NCBI GenBank assembly: GCA_027924645.1
Contig: BSBN01001251.1
Span: forward strand, 2,728,001-2,792,000
DNA: 64,000 nt
Origin: Cunninghamia lanceolata
Lineage: Eukaryota > Streptophyta > Pinopsida > Cupressales > Cupressaceae
Direction: 5' to 3'
The translations under genes were made by a program, and so were the position numbers. Under the pieces are notes generated by a model. That model did no database searches, was not told where the DNA came from, and saw only the letters and a program-made list of their open reading frames with translations. Each line of letters opens with the position of its first letter. The stretch's first letter is position 1. Shown one piece after another: positions 23,729 through 34,914 of the stretch.

Positions 23729-25420
23729 ATGGTTGCAACTAGATCTCAATCTAAATAAAAGCAAAACATGGGTTCCCTAAACAATAGTGGGCATAATTTT
23801 GATGATGAGGAGGTCACTCAAGAGGAAATCCTTAAACAACTTCAAGATCCAAAATTCCTAAAGATGATGGATAGGGTCATTTCCACGGATCCTCATAAGT
23901 ATTTTCTCATGTTAGCTCAACAAGGAGCTAAATTGCCCTCTAATTTTGATCTCTCAAATCTAAGAGAGAACAATGCCTCCAATGAAGTTGAGTAATCAAA
24001 GTATGGCTCCAAATGAGACAAAGATGCCTCCAAAACTGATAAAAATGCTTCCAATTCAGAGAAAGCTAAGGATACAATCAATCCCTTGGATATATTGACA
24101 ACACAAATCCAAGCCTTACAACAACAGCTCGCAGACATTCAAACCGGAGTATCCATAAAACACTACACTCTAGAGTATATTTCACCATATCCTTTTGACA
24201 AGACCTTGATCATGATACCTTTCCCCTCAAAATTTGAGGTACCGAAATTTGACAAATATCGGGGAAAAGGTGATCTGAGGGATCATATCAAAGAATTTAG
24301 TGCAGCATGTCTCGAAGTCGCACACAACAAAACATATCTCATGCGACTATTCCCAAGGAGATTGGGAGGACAAGCTATGGAATGGTTCTCTCGCCTACCT
24401 CCCAGCATCTGAACCTTCAACGAACTAGTGGACAAGTTTGTCACTCATTTCTCCTATAATATTGAGCATGAAATCTCAATGTTAGATCTTTGTAACACTA
24501 AACAAAAGGGTGGAGAATCCTTTGCCTCTTTCTTACAAAGATGGAGACAACTAGCCAGCAAATGTCCATATCATATGCCAGAAAAACAAATGCTCAAAAT
24601 GTTTATACACAACCTAAACGCTGATCTAGGCTATCAAGAATCAATCCAATGTCCTATTTCTTTTAGTAAGGTCATTGAGATGGATTTACTCATTGAAAAA
24701 GCTTTGATAGCAAAGGGGCAAATAAAACTTTACAAGGACACCCCTGGTGCAAATGTTAACATAGATAAGCTATGATTTTGGACCAAAAATAAGAACATCG
24801 TAAATGATGGGGTGGTTGATGCTAAAAATATGATGCCAAAGCAACCAATTTTGAACTTATCAAACCCACAAAACACCGAATCACGGTCTACAAATTTTCC
24901 TCCTCGAAGAAAGTTCACACCTCTAGGGGAAACACTAGAATCCACCCTACAGAAGCTAATCTCAAACAATCTCATAACACTTCCAACAATGCAGGAATAT
25001 GAACCAAAAGTTAAACCTCCTTGGTGGAAAGACACAGACTTCTATGAATAGCATGGGAGCAAAAGCCACAAGACAAATGACTGCTAGAAACTAAAGCACA
25101 CCATTCAAGACTTGTTGGATCAAAACAAATATCACTTAAAGGGCATGCTTCTAATGATGATCATATAGCATTCAAGAATCCACTTCCCAACTATAAGAAG
25201 GGAAGTTCTTCAAATCAAAACAAAAGTGGGGCTAATAATGCCAACTATATGAACGTGTCATATAACTACATTGTAAACCACATTTGCAGAAGTGATTCAC
25301 ATATCAATGTGATCACTATAAATAAAACCTCTGATTGTAATGTAACCACTCACGGTGCAAAGGTTACTCTTAAAGGAGCTCCATCCAAACCATCCTCTAC
25401 ATCCAACCAGTACAACATCC
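23729..25420 (+). pseudogene. X gag
   Basis: The ATG at 23729 opens MVATRSQSK; element C starts the same way with MVTTRLQQ. A TAG follows after nine codons, then GSLNNSGHNFDDEEVTQ and LAQQGAKLPSNFDLSNL, a segment shared with C. The capsid domain is at 24170-24780: YPFDKTLIMIPFPSKFEVPK, GGQAMEWFSRLP, FVTHFSYN. Several stops interrupt it (near 23758, 23993, 24410, 24773, 25049). A CX2C-like region after 25050 is degraded. Confidence 0.88.
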
Positions 25421-25560
25421 TAGATTAACTTCACAAGACACCCGCACACATTTCTGTTTTAGAAATTTTTTGTCTATCCCCATCCCACAAAGCCATACTC
25501 AAACAAGCTCTTTTAGAAACCACCATCCCAACCAATCTCACCGAAGAGTAGTTTCAGACC

Positions 25561-26229
25561 ATGGTAGGTCATCTTACCACACCTCATTTCCTATCGTTCA
25601 AGGAAAAGGATGACATATCAATCACCCAACCGCACAATGCATTTCTTCACATCGAAGCCTTCATCCACAAGCATAAAATAAAAAGGATTTTAATTGATGG
25701 AGGAGTAGGTTTAAATATTTGCACCTTAAAGATAATCCTTGCATTGGGGTTTTCAGAGAATTCTATTGATCCTAAAACAAAAATTACCATCAAAGCTTAT
25801 GATGAAGAGGAAAGAACATCAAAGGGAACTATTGTTTTGCCATTCAGAGTGGGACCTGTAGTAAAGGATGTGGTGTGTCAAGTACTTGACATGGAGCTTA
25901 CATATAATATCCTCCTTGGAAGACTTTGGATACACGCAATGAAGGCGGTGCCATCCACCTATCACCAGTGTATCAAATTCCCCCATGACGGCCAAGAAAT
26001 CACCATTTAAGGCAATCCCAATCTATTTCAATATTGCAACTCCATACAATCTAAACCTAATGTTGTAATTCCCAATAACTATGCCTCTGCTTCATCCTCA
26101 ACCCGTGTTGACCCAACTTCACTTCCTCCCACTTCCAAGGCATCTGAAATCAACCTTAAGCTTAAAGACAAGGCTGTCGGTGAATATACAATCGCAAAAT
26201 CCTTTTGCTTAGCGCAACTACCTATATCC
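25561..26229 (+). pseudogene. X aspartic protease region
   Basis: The motif ILIDGGVGLNICTL (near 25690) matches ILIDGGAGLNICSL in element C, the retroviral-type protease active site of this lineage with D-G-G in place of D-S/T-G. YNILLGRLWIHAMKAVPST follows. A TAA at 26008 ends the open stretch, but the frame goes on with AKSFCLAQLPISP until Copia B cuts it at 26234. Confidence 0.85.
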
Positions 26230-26234
26230 CCCAG

Positions 26235-27638
26235 TGTTGCAAATATGTGCCTAATTGGTGTTGTCATTGATGTCAACATATCCTTGTTGTCATGGGTGTC
26301 AACTGTATCCTATTCTATTACCTATTTAGTAGGCTGGAATGTTGAGGATATTGAGAAAATCAGCCTCTCCAAAAGGAACAAGTGAGTCACATATCTCTTT
26401 GTCAGAAACAGTGCAGTTCAGTGAAGTAGATTGTGGATTAAAGGGTTTGTAGAGGATGGTCTATAGTTTCTCTAATCAAGATTTGAGAGGTCCGCATGAA
26501 GTATTGATGAAGTTATGGCCATCTGAGTAGAACTGGGTCTTTCAGTTGTTTAGAGGAAACAGAGTGACAATAAGTTGGTTCGGATTGCTCCGCATTGAAA
26601 TATTACGGTCTGTGGTTCTAGAGGCATGTTTGGGATGTTGATGTGTATCCTTAACTTAAGTGGTTCATGGTTTGGAGGTCTGCAAGCAATCTTTCTAGTG
26701 TGATAGTCATGGCAGGCAGTGTTCTTGAGTTCTGGTATAAAGATGCAAGTGATTCTGGTGATCTAAAGTGGTGCAGTTGTTCCTGATGATTTCATTGTGC
26801 TTGTGGAGGTCTCTAGATCATGTACCTACTATGTTGGTGGTCCACATTGAGATTTGAGCTTGTGGATGAAGATTTCTCCTTGAGTGTTGTTGTTCATTCC
26901 AGTTTTGGCTGACTAGATGCTTTGTACATGTTGCGGATGATCTAAGAGAGGTTCTAGGAAGCGTGGCATGTTGTTTGTGGAAGATTCAAGTCTCAGCTAT
27001 GTTTGGCCAATAGTACAATGATCCACATTGAGTCAATCCAACCTTGATGTTCATTCCAAGGTTGATGAAGCATATAAATACTTGTGGATGAGTTGTGGAA
27101 AGTTGTCCTTGTGTGAAAATAATAAAATCCTAAGAAAGGAAAAGAGGCAGAGCAGAGAAGAGGAGCAGAAGAACAAGAGCAATAAAGGATGAAGAGATAG
27201 TGAACAAGTGTTTGGGGGAAGAGCAGAAGTTTTGTGAGCTTTCAATGGGATTGAACCAGGCATGAAGAGGATGCTATTTCTTAGTTCATTCTTTCTATGT
27301 TAAACATAAAATCCTATAGGTAGTGAGCCTCTTTGAGTAGTGAGCTCTAGGCAGTGTGCCCAAAGGCAAGTGCCTTCCCATTTCTTTTAAGTACTTTTAA
27401 TAGGGTACGAATCTTGTGGGTTAACCCCCACTGTGGTTTTCCCTTAACCGAGTTTCCACGTAAAAATTCTGGTGTTATGTGTGTTCATTTTGTTTCTGCT
27501 CATGTGTTGTTGATTGATGCCTTAATGTTTACATCATTAATCTGTTTGTAAGTTGTGAAAGAAGATTAAAAGCAGAAAAGTTAAAATTGTGGGATAACTG
27601 ATTCACCCCCCTCTCAGTTGTCCGACCTAATTCCAACA
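26235..27638 (+). repeat. 5' LTR of Copia B
   Basis: It starts TGTTGCAAATATGTGCC and ends CCAACA. TATAAATA lies at 27073-27080, followed by a purine-rich stretch. Confidence 0.93.
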
Positions 27639-27640
27639 AC

Positions 27641-27652
27641 TGGTATTAGAGC
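27641..27652 (+). other. Primer-binding site of Copia B
   Basis: TGGTATTAGAGC is the initiator-Met site with one C-to-T change compared with Copia A. Confidence 0.9.
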
Positions 27653-27694
27653 TAGTTCTTCTAAAAGAAGCTTGACCACTTGAGGAGATCTAAG

Positions 27695-28663
27695 ATGTCG
27701 ACTTACAAGAAGTACAGTCTAAGATTTGATGGAACAAATTACTCCCTCTAGAAGATGCGCATGCAATGTCATTTGCAATGTATGGGTGATGCCGATTGGT
27801 TGATAACTAAGGATGAGTATAAGATTTTAGAGAAAGGCCCTTCAATTATAGACAAACTCAAGGAAGATGAATACAACATTCAAGCTAAAGAAGCATTGTT
27901 GAGTGCCCTGACTAATACAGAAATGACAAATGTTATGGAATTAAAAACTGCTCATGAAATTTGGAAAAAGTTGGAAACTACGTATGAAGGTGATAATGTC
28001 AAATGTGCCAAGCTACAGAGCCTGAAGCGTAGATACGAAAGGTTGATGATGAGTGAAGGTGAAAACATTACTTCCTACATGCAGAAGGTGAATGAACTTG
28101 TGAGCGGTATCAGGAGTGTTGGTGGAATATTGGAAGAATCAGATATTGTTGCCAAAGTGTTCAGATCCTTACCTGTGGCATACAAGCATAAATTTTCTGC
28201 CATTGAAGAGATCAGGACTGTGACAACTGTTACAAGGGATCATTTGGCTGGTAAGCTTTCAGCATTTGAAATGAGTGAGTTTGGTGATTCTCTTCCTAAA
28301 TATGAAACTGTATTTAAGGCCAGTATTTCTGGAAAGCAAAGATATGATCCAGGTGAAAGCTCTTCAAGAAAGTTAACCAGATATCATAAGGCAAAGAAGG
28401 AACTTGAAGAAGATGAAACCGAGTTTGATGAACTTGAAGCCCTTATTGCCAAAAGATTTCCAAGAGGATCTGGTAAGTATGAAGGAAAGTTGTCTTTCAA
28501 ATGTTTTTCTTGTAATAAGATTGGTCATTTTGCCTCAAGGTGTCTGGAGAGGGTTTCAAAGCCAAACCCTAACAGATCAAGGGCTCAAAAGAAATGTTAC
28601 TATGTCCAAGAAGCTAAAGAAGGTGTCACCGATGATGAATCTGATATGGGAAGTAACTCATAA
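27695..28663 (+). pseudogene. Copia B gag
   Basis: The ATG at 27695 begins MSTYKKYSLRFDGTNYSL. A TAG at 27749 stands where Copia A has TGG (Trp). The rest is open: LSALTNTEMTNVMELKTAH, SLPVAYKHKFSAIEE, zinc knuckle CFSCNKIGHFASRC, then an acidic tail. Copia B lacks the solo LTR found in Copia A, so it shows the undisturbed gag. Confidence 0.9.
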
Positions 28664-30240
28664 AATGAATGGGTGTTCATTTCCATCAAAGAAGAAGATC
28701 TGGTGTCTACTAAATCTACTAGCTATGTGAATGTGGAAAGTGCCTTGGCTGCTCAGATTGAAGAAAAGGATGAATGGGTGATTGACAATGGATGTTCTCA
28801 TCATATGACTGGTGATAAAAGTAAGATCATAAGTTTGGAAAGATATGAAGGTGGAATCGTGAAGTTTGGAGACAATTCAATTGGTAGAATTTGTGGCAGA
28901 GGACCCATCTCTTTGATGGTAAGAATAACACTAATGATGTTCTGTATGTAGAAGGATTGAAGCATAATCTTCTCAATGTTGGATAGTTGGTTGACAAAGG
29001 ATATCATCTCTGATTCAAGGATGGAAAATTCAAAATCTTAGCAAGCTCTGGAACTGTGATTGCATCAGGTACACAAACTAAAGGTAACATATTTCATTTA
29101 AGTGGTACTGGCAAAAGTTGTTTGATTTCTCAAATTGATCAGAGCTGGTTATGGCATAGAAGAATGTGTCATGTAAACTTTGATAACATTGTCAAGATAA
29201 GTACTACTCAGGCTGTGAGAGATCTTCCAAAGCTTATGAAACTTGTAAATAGCATGTGCAAGGAATGTTAGTTGGGCAAATAGATCAAAACTACATTCAA
29301 AAGTAAGGAACAATCTTCAAGTGGATTATTGGAACTTGTGCACACTGATTTGTGTGGTCCTGCCAGAGTTAGGAGTCTGCAAGGAGACAGGTACTTTATG
29401 TTACTGATTGATGACTACTCTCAGATGATGTGGGTCAATTTCTTAAGAGACAAATCTGAGGCTCTTGATAGATTCAAAGTGTTCAAGGCTATGGTGGAGA
29501 ATGAGATTGGCGTGAAGATAAAATGTCTAAGATCTGACAGAGGTGGAGAGTTTACCTTTGATGAGTTCAATGTATTTTGTGAAAAGCATGGAATAAGAAG
29601 ACATGTATCTGCCCTTAGGACTCCTCAACAAAATGGAGTTGTGGAAAGGAAGAACTAGACTATTCAAGAGGCTTCTAGAACCATGATGATGGAGGCAAAT
29701 CTACCACATGTCTATTGGAAAGAGGCTGTGAGTACTACTGTCTACACTCTCAACCGGGTGCAGATCAAAGGTAATACTGGTAAAACACCTTATGAATTAT
29801 GGTTTGGTAATGCACCTACTTTGAAATACTTCAGAGTTTTTGGTAGTAAATGATATATCAAAAGAGATGAGGATCTAGGCAAGTTTGATGCAAGAAGTAA
29901 TAAAGGAATATTTTTGGGTTATTCTAACCATAACAAGGCATACCAATGCTTTAACAAGAGATTGAAAAGGATTGTTAAAAATACTAATGTCAAAGTTGAT
30001 GAAAGCAAGGAGAGACCTTCCAAGTCTTGTGGATATGAATCTGATGATGAAAGTCCAAATGAAGTCCAAACTCAACCTCAGATCCAGATTGGTCTGGAGA
30101 ACCTAGTAACTCAAGAAGTTAGTGAAAATGTTGAGGAACAAACTCAAGAATCAGAAATTCAAGAAACTCCCAGAACCCCCAGATATGTAAGGCTAAATCA
30201 TTCTAAAGATCAAATCATAGGAGACAAGAATAAAGGTGTT
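28664..30240 (+). pseudogene. Copia B protease and integrase
   Basis: The protease site is IDNGCSHHMT (D-N-G, against D-S-G in Copia A). A frameshift lies near 28915. In integrase the catalytic residues are visible (HTDLCGP, SDRGGEF, NGVVERKN). Stops occur at several points, including two TAG codons near 29269 and 29281 where Copia A reads CAG. Confidence 0.9.
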
Positions 30241-31831
30241 TAAACTAGAAGAAGAATTGCTGAAGATCAAGTGGAGTATTGTTTGATTTCAAAGATTGAA
30301 CCAAAAATAGTGAATGAAGCTTGTAATGATGAAAATTGGGTAAAAGCAATGGAAGAAGAATTAATGCAAATTGAAAGGAATCATACTTGGGATCTTGTTC
30401 CTAGACCTGAAAACAAAAATGTGATTGGAACTAAATGGGTCTTCCAGAACAAACTGAATGAAGATGGTGAAGTTGTGAGAAACAAGTCAAGATTGGTATG
30501 CAAAGGATATTCTCAAGTAGAGGGAATTGATTTTGAAGAAACATTTGCTATGGTGGCAAGAATTGAAGCAGTCAAATTTTTTCTTGCATTGGTTGCTTTC
30601 AAAGATTTCAAAGTTTACTAGATGGATGTCAAGTCAGTATTCCTGAATGGAGAGTTCGAGGAAGAAGTCTACATTGAGCAACCGGAAGGATTCCAGTTGT
30701 CTGATTAAGAAGATATGGTCTGCAGATTGAGGAAACCTAGTATGGACTTAAACAAGCCCCAAGAGCCTAGTATGCAAGATTAGATAAGTATCTACTAAAG
30801 CTAGGATTTAGCAAAGGCACAACTGACAGCAATCTTTATTTCAAGGTTGATCATGAGCACATCTAGATTGTTGAGGTATTTTATGATGATATCATTTTTG
30901 GTGGAAATGGAAGCATGTGTAATAAATTTTCTGATCAAATGCAAAGTGAATTTGAGATGTACATGTTAGGTGAAATGAATTTATTCTTAGGTATGCAAAT
31001 CACTCGGTCAGATAAAGGTATCTTCATATCTCAGTCTAAGTATGTGAGAGAATTGTTGAAAAAGTCTGGAATGGAAGATTCAAAACCAGTGAGTACACCT
31101 ATGGTAACTAGATGCAAGTTGAGTAAAGATGATGTTTCTCCCAAGGCAGATTAGAAAAGGTATAGATCAATGATTGGAGGACTGCTCTATTTGACTCAAA
31201 CCAGACTTGATATTATGAATGCAGTTGGAATTGTTGCTAGATTTCAAGATGATCTAGAGAATCCCATGTTGTAGCAGTCAAAAGAATTTTTAGATATCTA
31301 AAGGGGACATCTGATTATGGCTTATGGTATCCCAAGGATGATGACTTCACTATTCATGCATATATAGATGATGACTGGACAGGGGATGTGGATGACAGGA
31401 AAAGTACTAGTGGTGGTGCATTCTTCTTGGGAAGGAGATTGGTTTCTTGGTTGAGCAAAAAGTAGGAGGCAATATCTCTATCTACTATAGAGGTAGAGTA
31501 TATAGTGGCAACAAGCAATTGTACTCAAGTCTTGTGGATGAAGCAAATGCTGAAGCATATCAGAATTGTGTTTGAAGAGCCTATTACAATCTTCTGTGAT
31601 AATTCAATTGCAATAAACATCTCTAAGAATCTGGTGTTGCATTCAAAGACAAAGCACATATCCATCAAGTTTCACTTCTTGAGAGAGAAGGTAAATGATA
31701 ATGAAGTCAGATTGGAGTTTGTTTCTTCAAAGGATCAAATTGCAGATATATTCACCAAGCCTCTACCTAAGGATACTTTTGAGTATCTCAGAGGGAAGCT
31801 AGGGGTTATTACCCCTCCTATTCAGAACTAA
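30241..31831 (+). pseudogene. Copia B reverse transcriptase and RNase H
   Basis: The RT opens with [20 protein letters not shown]. Stops include a TAG at about 30619 (CAG in Copia A) and one at the PRAW position also present in Copia A. The catalytic box is changed to FYDDIIFGG. RNase H survives in pieces and ends KDTFEYLRGKLGVITPPIQN with a stop at 31829-31831. Confidence 0.9.
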
Positions 31832-32185
31832 GGTGCACTTATGTGCATTAGTCTGGTAGAATTCACAGTCATATCTTGTGATCCAAATTGATGTTGAGGG
31901 GCTGCTACTCAAGGGAAGTAGTCAAAATGCTAATTCTGTAATTCAATTTGATTTGATCCAAGAAATAAGATGGAGAGATGATTGTAAATATGTGCCCTTT
32001 TCCATTGATGTCAAAGGGGGAGAGAAGTCATGTGAAAAACTTGGGAGTAAGTAGTTGCTAGTGAAAGGGGGAGCTGTGAAGAAAATGGTTGTAGGTGTGA
32101 TAAGAGAAAGGGGGAGAAGTTCTTGTCTTGATGGATGAATCAGTTTTTCACATCATATGTTGCCATCAATGACAAAGGGGGAGAT
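31832..32185 (+). other. 3' leader of Copia B with repeated polypurine tracts
   Basis: AAAGGGGGAG-type tracts occur at about 32013, 32063, 32107 and 32174; the last abuts the LTR. No ORF is present. Confidence 0.85.
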
Positions 32186-33626
32186 TATTGCAAATATGTA
32201 CCTAATCGGTGTTGTCATTGATGTCAACATATCCTTGTTGTCAATGGTGTCAGCTATATCCTATTCTATTGCCTATTTAGAAGACTGGAATGTTGAGGAT
32301 TTTGAGAAAATTAGCCTCTCCGGAAGGAACAAGTGAGTCACATATCTCTTTGTCAGAAATAGTGTAGTTCAATGAAGTAGATTGCTCCGTACTTCTAGTA
32401 AGATGAAGATCAGAGTCTGCGGATTAAAGGGTTTGTAGAAGATGGTCTGTAGTTGCTCCAGTCAAGATTTGAGAGGTCTGCATGAAGTATTGATGAAGTT
32501 ATGGCCATCTGAGTAGAACCGGGTCTTTCAGTTGTTCAAAGGAAACATAGTGACAATACGTTGGTCCGGATTGCTCCACATTGAAATATTACGGTCTGTG
32601 GTTCTAGAGGCATGTTTGGGATGTTGATGTGTATCCTCAACTTAAGTGGTTCATGGTTTGGAGGTTCGCAAGCAATCTTTCTAGTGTGATAGTCATGGCA
32701 GTCAGTGTTCTTGAGTTCTAGTATGAAGATGCAAGTGATTCTGGTGATCTGAAGTGGTGCGGTTGTTCCTGATAATTTTATTGTGCTTGTGGAGGTCTCT
32801 AGATCGTGTACCTACTATGTTGGTGGTCTACATTGAGATTTCAGCCTGTGGCTGAAGATTTCTCCTTGAGTGTTGTTGTTCATTCTAGTTTTGGCCGACT
32901 AGATGCTTTATGCATGTTGCAAATGATGTAAGAGAGGTTCTATGAAGCGTGGCATGTTGTTTGAGGAAGATTCAAGACCTAGCTATGTTTGGCTGATAGT
33001 ACAGTGATCCGCATTGAGTCAAGCTGACCTTGATGTTCATTCCAAGGTTGATGGAGTGTATAAATACTTATGGATGAGTTGTGGAAAGTTGTCCTTGTGC
33101 AAAAATGATAAAATCCTAAGAAAGGAATAGAGGCAAAGCAAAGAAGAGGAGTAGAAGAATAAGAGCAGTAAAGGATGAAGAGATAGTGAAGAAGTATTTT
33201 GGGGTAGAGCAGAAGTTTTGTGAGCTTTCAATGGGACTGAACCAGGCATGAAGAGGATGCTATTTCTCAATTCATTCTTTTTGTATTAAACATAAAATCC
33301 TGTAGGTAGTGAGCCTCTTTGAGAAGTGAGCTTTGGGCAGTGCACCTGAAGGCAAGTGCCTTCCCATTTCTCTTAAGTACTTTTAACAAGGTACGAATCT
33401 TGTGGGTTAACCCCCACCGTGGTTTTCCCTTAACCAGGTTTCCACGTAAAAATTCTGGTGTTATGTGTGTTCATTTTGTTTCTACTCATGTGTTGTTGAT
33501 TCATACCTTAATGTTTACATCATTAATTTGTTTGTAAGTTGTGAAAGAAGATTAAAAGTAGAAAAGGTTAAAATTGTGGGACAAATGATTCACCCCCCCT
33601 CTTAGTTGTCTGACCTAATTCCAACA
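32186..33626 (+). repeat. 3' LTR of Copia B
   Basis: It is collinear with 26235-27638. The first dinucleotide is TA instead of TG. TATAAATA lies at 33059-33066. Confidence 0.92.
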
Positions 33627-33859
33627 CCTAGATCCTATGGAAAGCCATCCATGAGCAAACCCAAGGCATTAGAAACTCCCAAAGGTCCATTTGTAAAGTG
33701 GGGAAGCCTCAAAGATGAGAGTGATGAGAAAGACATCCTACAATGGTTATATAAGGATGAAGACAACCTATCCAAGACACAAGACCATCAATCCACATTG
33801 CAAACCAAACAGTATGGTCAAGGATTCTCAATACTACAAAGAATGGGATATGAAGGTTG
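33627..33859 (+). pseudogene. X pol, segment between Copia B and the 6.2 kb insertion
   Basis: It encodes RSYGKPSMSKPKALETPKGP, then ILQWLYKDEDNLSK and FSILQRMGYEG. Element C has the same order ending in NMGYKGKVGLGK, which is the start of a G-patch. The insertion at 33860 cuts the G-patch. Confidence 0.85.
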
Positions 33860-34439
33860 TTGGCGTTTCAATTCGCACCTCTAGTATGCGATTTGGAAAC
33901 GGACAGCTATGCATAGATAAACTGCTCTCCTATTGGAAGGGGGAGTTCCCTTTCTTGCTGATTTTTGTTGAAAAGATAACTTGAATGAAACTTCGCCTAT
34001 CTTCTTTTTGATTCTCAGCTGCAGAGCACAAGGTTATAAAACTCTAAACACTGCAGAAGAGGTTTTTCCTTTTTTAATAAAACTTCTACTACAACTAGCA
34101 TAGACTAATGACGCTTTCAACCTCCTGAGTAAATTCAGAGCAAAGGAAGTTGAAAGTAAATGGGGAATGATTGTTAACACAAAAACTCAAGTAGTTTTCC
34201 TCCAGATTTACACACGACTAAGAGTACTTTAATGATGAAAGCTGAAAGTGAAAACCACAGAAGCTACACATCTGATGACGAAAACTTGATGAATCGATAT
34301 AGAATATCAGAGCAAAGTAGGCATGAGATTTCTATTCAATATCAGAAAGTTCAATACAACTCCAAGACAGCAAGACTACAGCAAAAGGTAGGCATACAGT
34401 AAGCGATCAAACACCGGAGAACACTGAACACAAAGTGAA

Positions 34440-34610
34440 CAAACACCTGGAATAACAATGTTTGCAGGCTAGAATAGGAAAAGCAAATTTGTTATCACAA
34501 AAGTCATTCCTTACAATGAACACAGATTGAACAGACACTGGGAATAACAATGTTTGCAGGCTAGAATAGGCACAACAAATTTGCTATCACAACTACCATT
34601 ACCAACAATG
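34440..34610. repeat. Tandem duplication of about 92 bp
   Basis: CTGGAATAACAATGTTTGCA followed by GGCTAGAATAGG occurs at 34447 and again near 34539; flanking bases also match in part. Confidence 0.8.
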
Positions 34611-34914
34611 GGCAAGGATGCCCTTATTTATTCTAAAATCAAAGGAGTAGGGAACCCTAAAATCTCCTTGATTAACCCTAACTTGCCAACTCGCAAGCTT
34701 TATTACTATTCTAAGACAAAGATACAATAAACAAATGCTTTAAAGCAATTTGCTTTAAAGCAAAAAGATTCCAACTATCACAAGGTGCTTTCTTTCTAAA
34801 TATAGAATGGATGAGCTTAGGATGAAAGCACATGCTTTAAAACAAAAAGCATATGTTTTAAAGCTGCTTTATTTTGGAATGCATCCTCATCAACATTCTA
34901 GCTTTTTGGTGATG

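Larger units (their letters stand above)
26235..33626 (+). mobile_element. Copia B: Sirevirus-like Ty1/copia element
   Basis: It is the same family as Copia A, inserted in the pol of X. The flanks are CCCAG (26230-26234) and CCTAG (33627-33631), a 5-bp TSD with one C/T change. LTRs are 26235-27638 and 32186-33626. The open frame of X before it (LPISP) continues after it (RSYGKPSMSKP), matching the uninterrupted segment in element C. Its coding region has many stops. Confidence 0.94.

Noticed and set aside
33860..33900. TGTTGG start of the 6.2 kb insertion read as an LTR beginning
   Set aside because: The TSD GGTTG places the boundary two bases later, and no matching LTR copy is visible at the other end.
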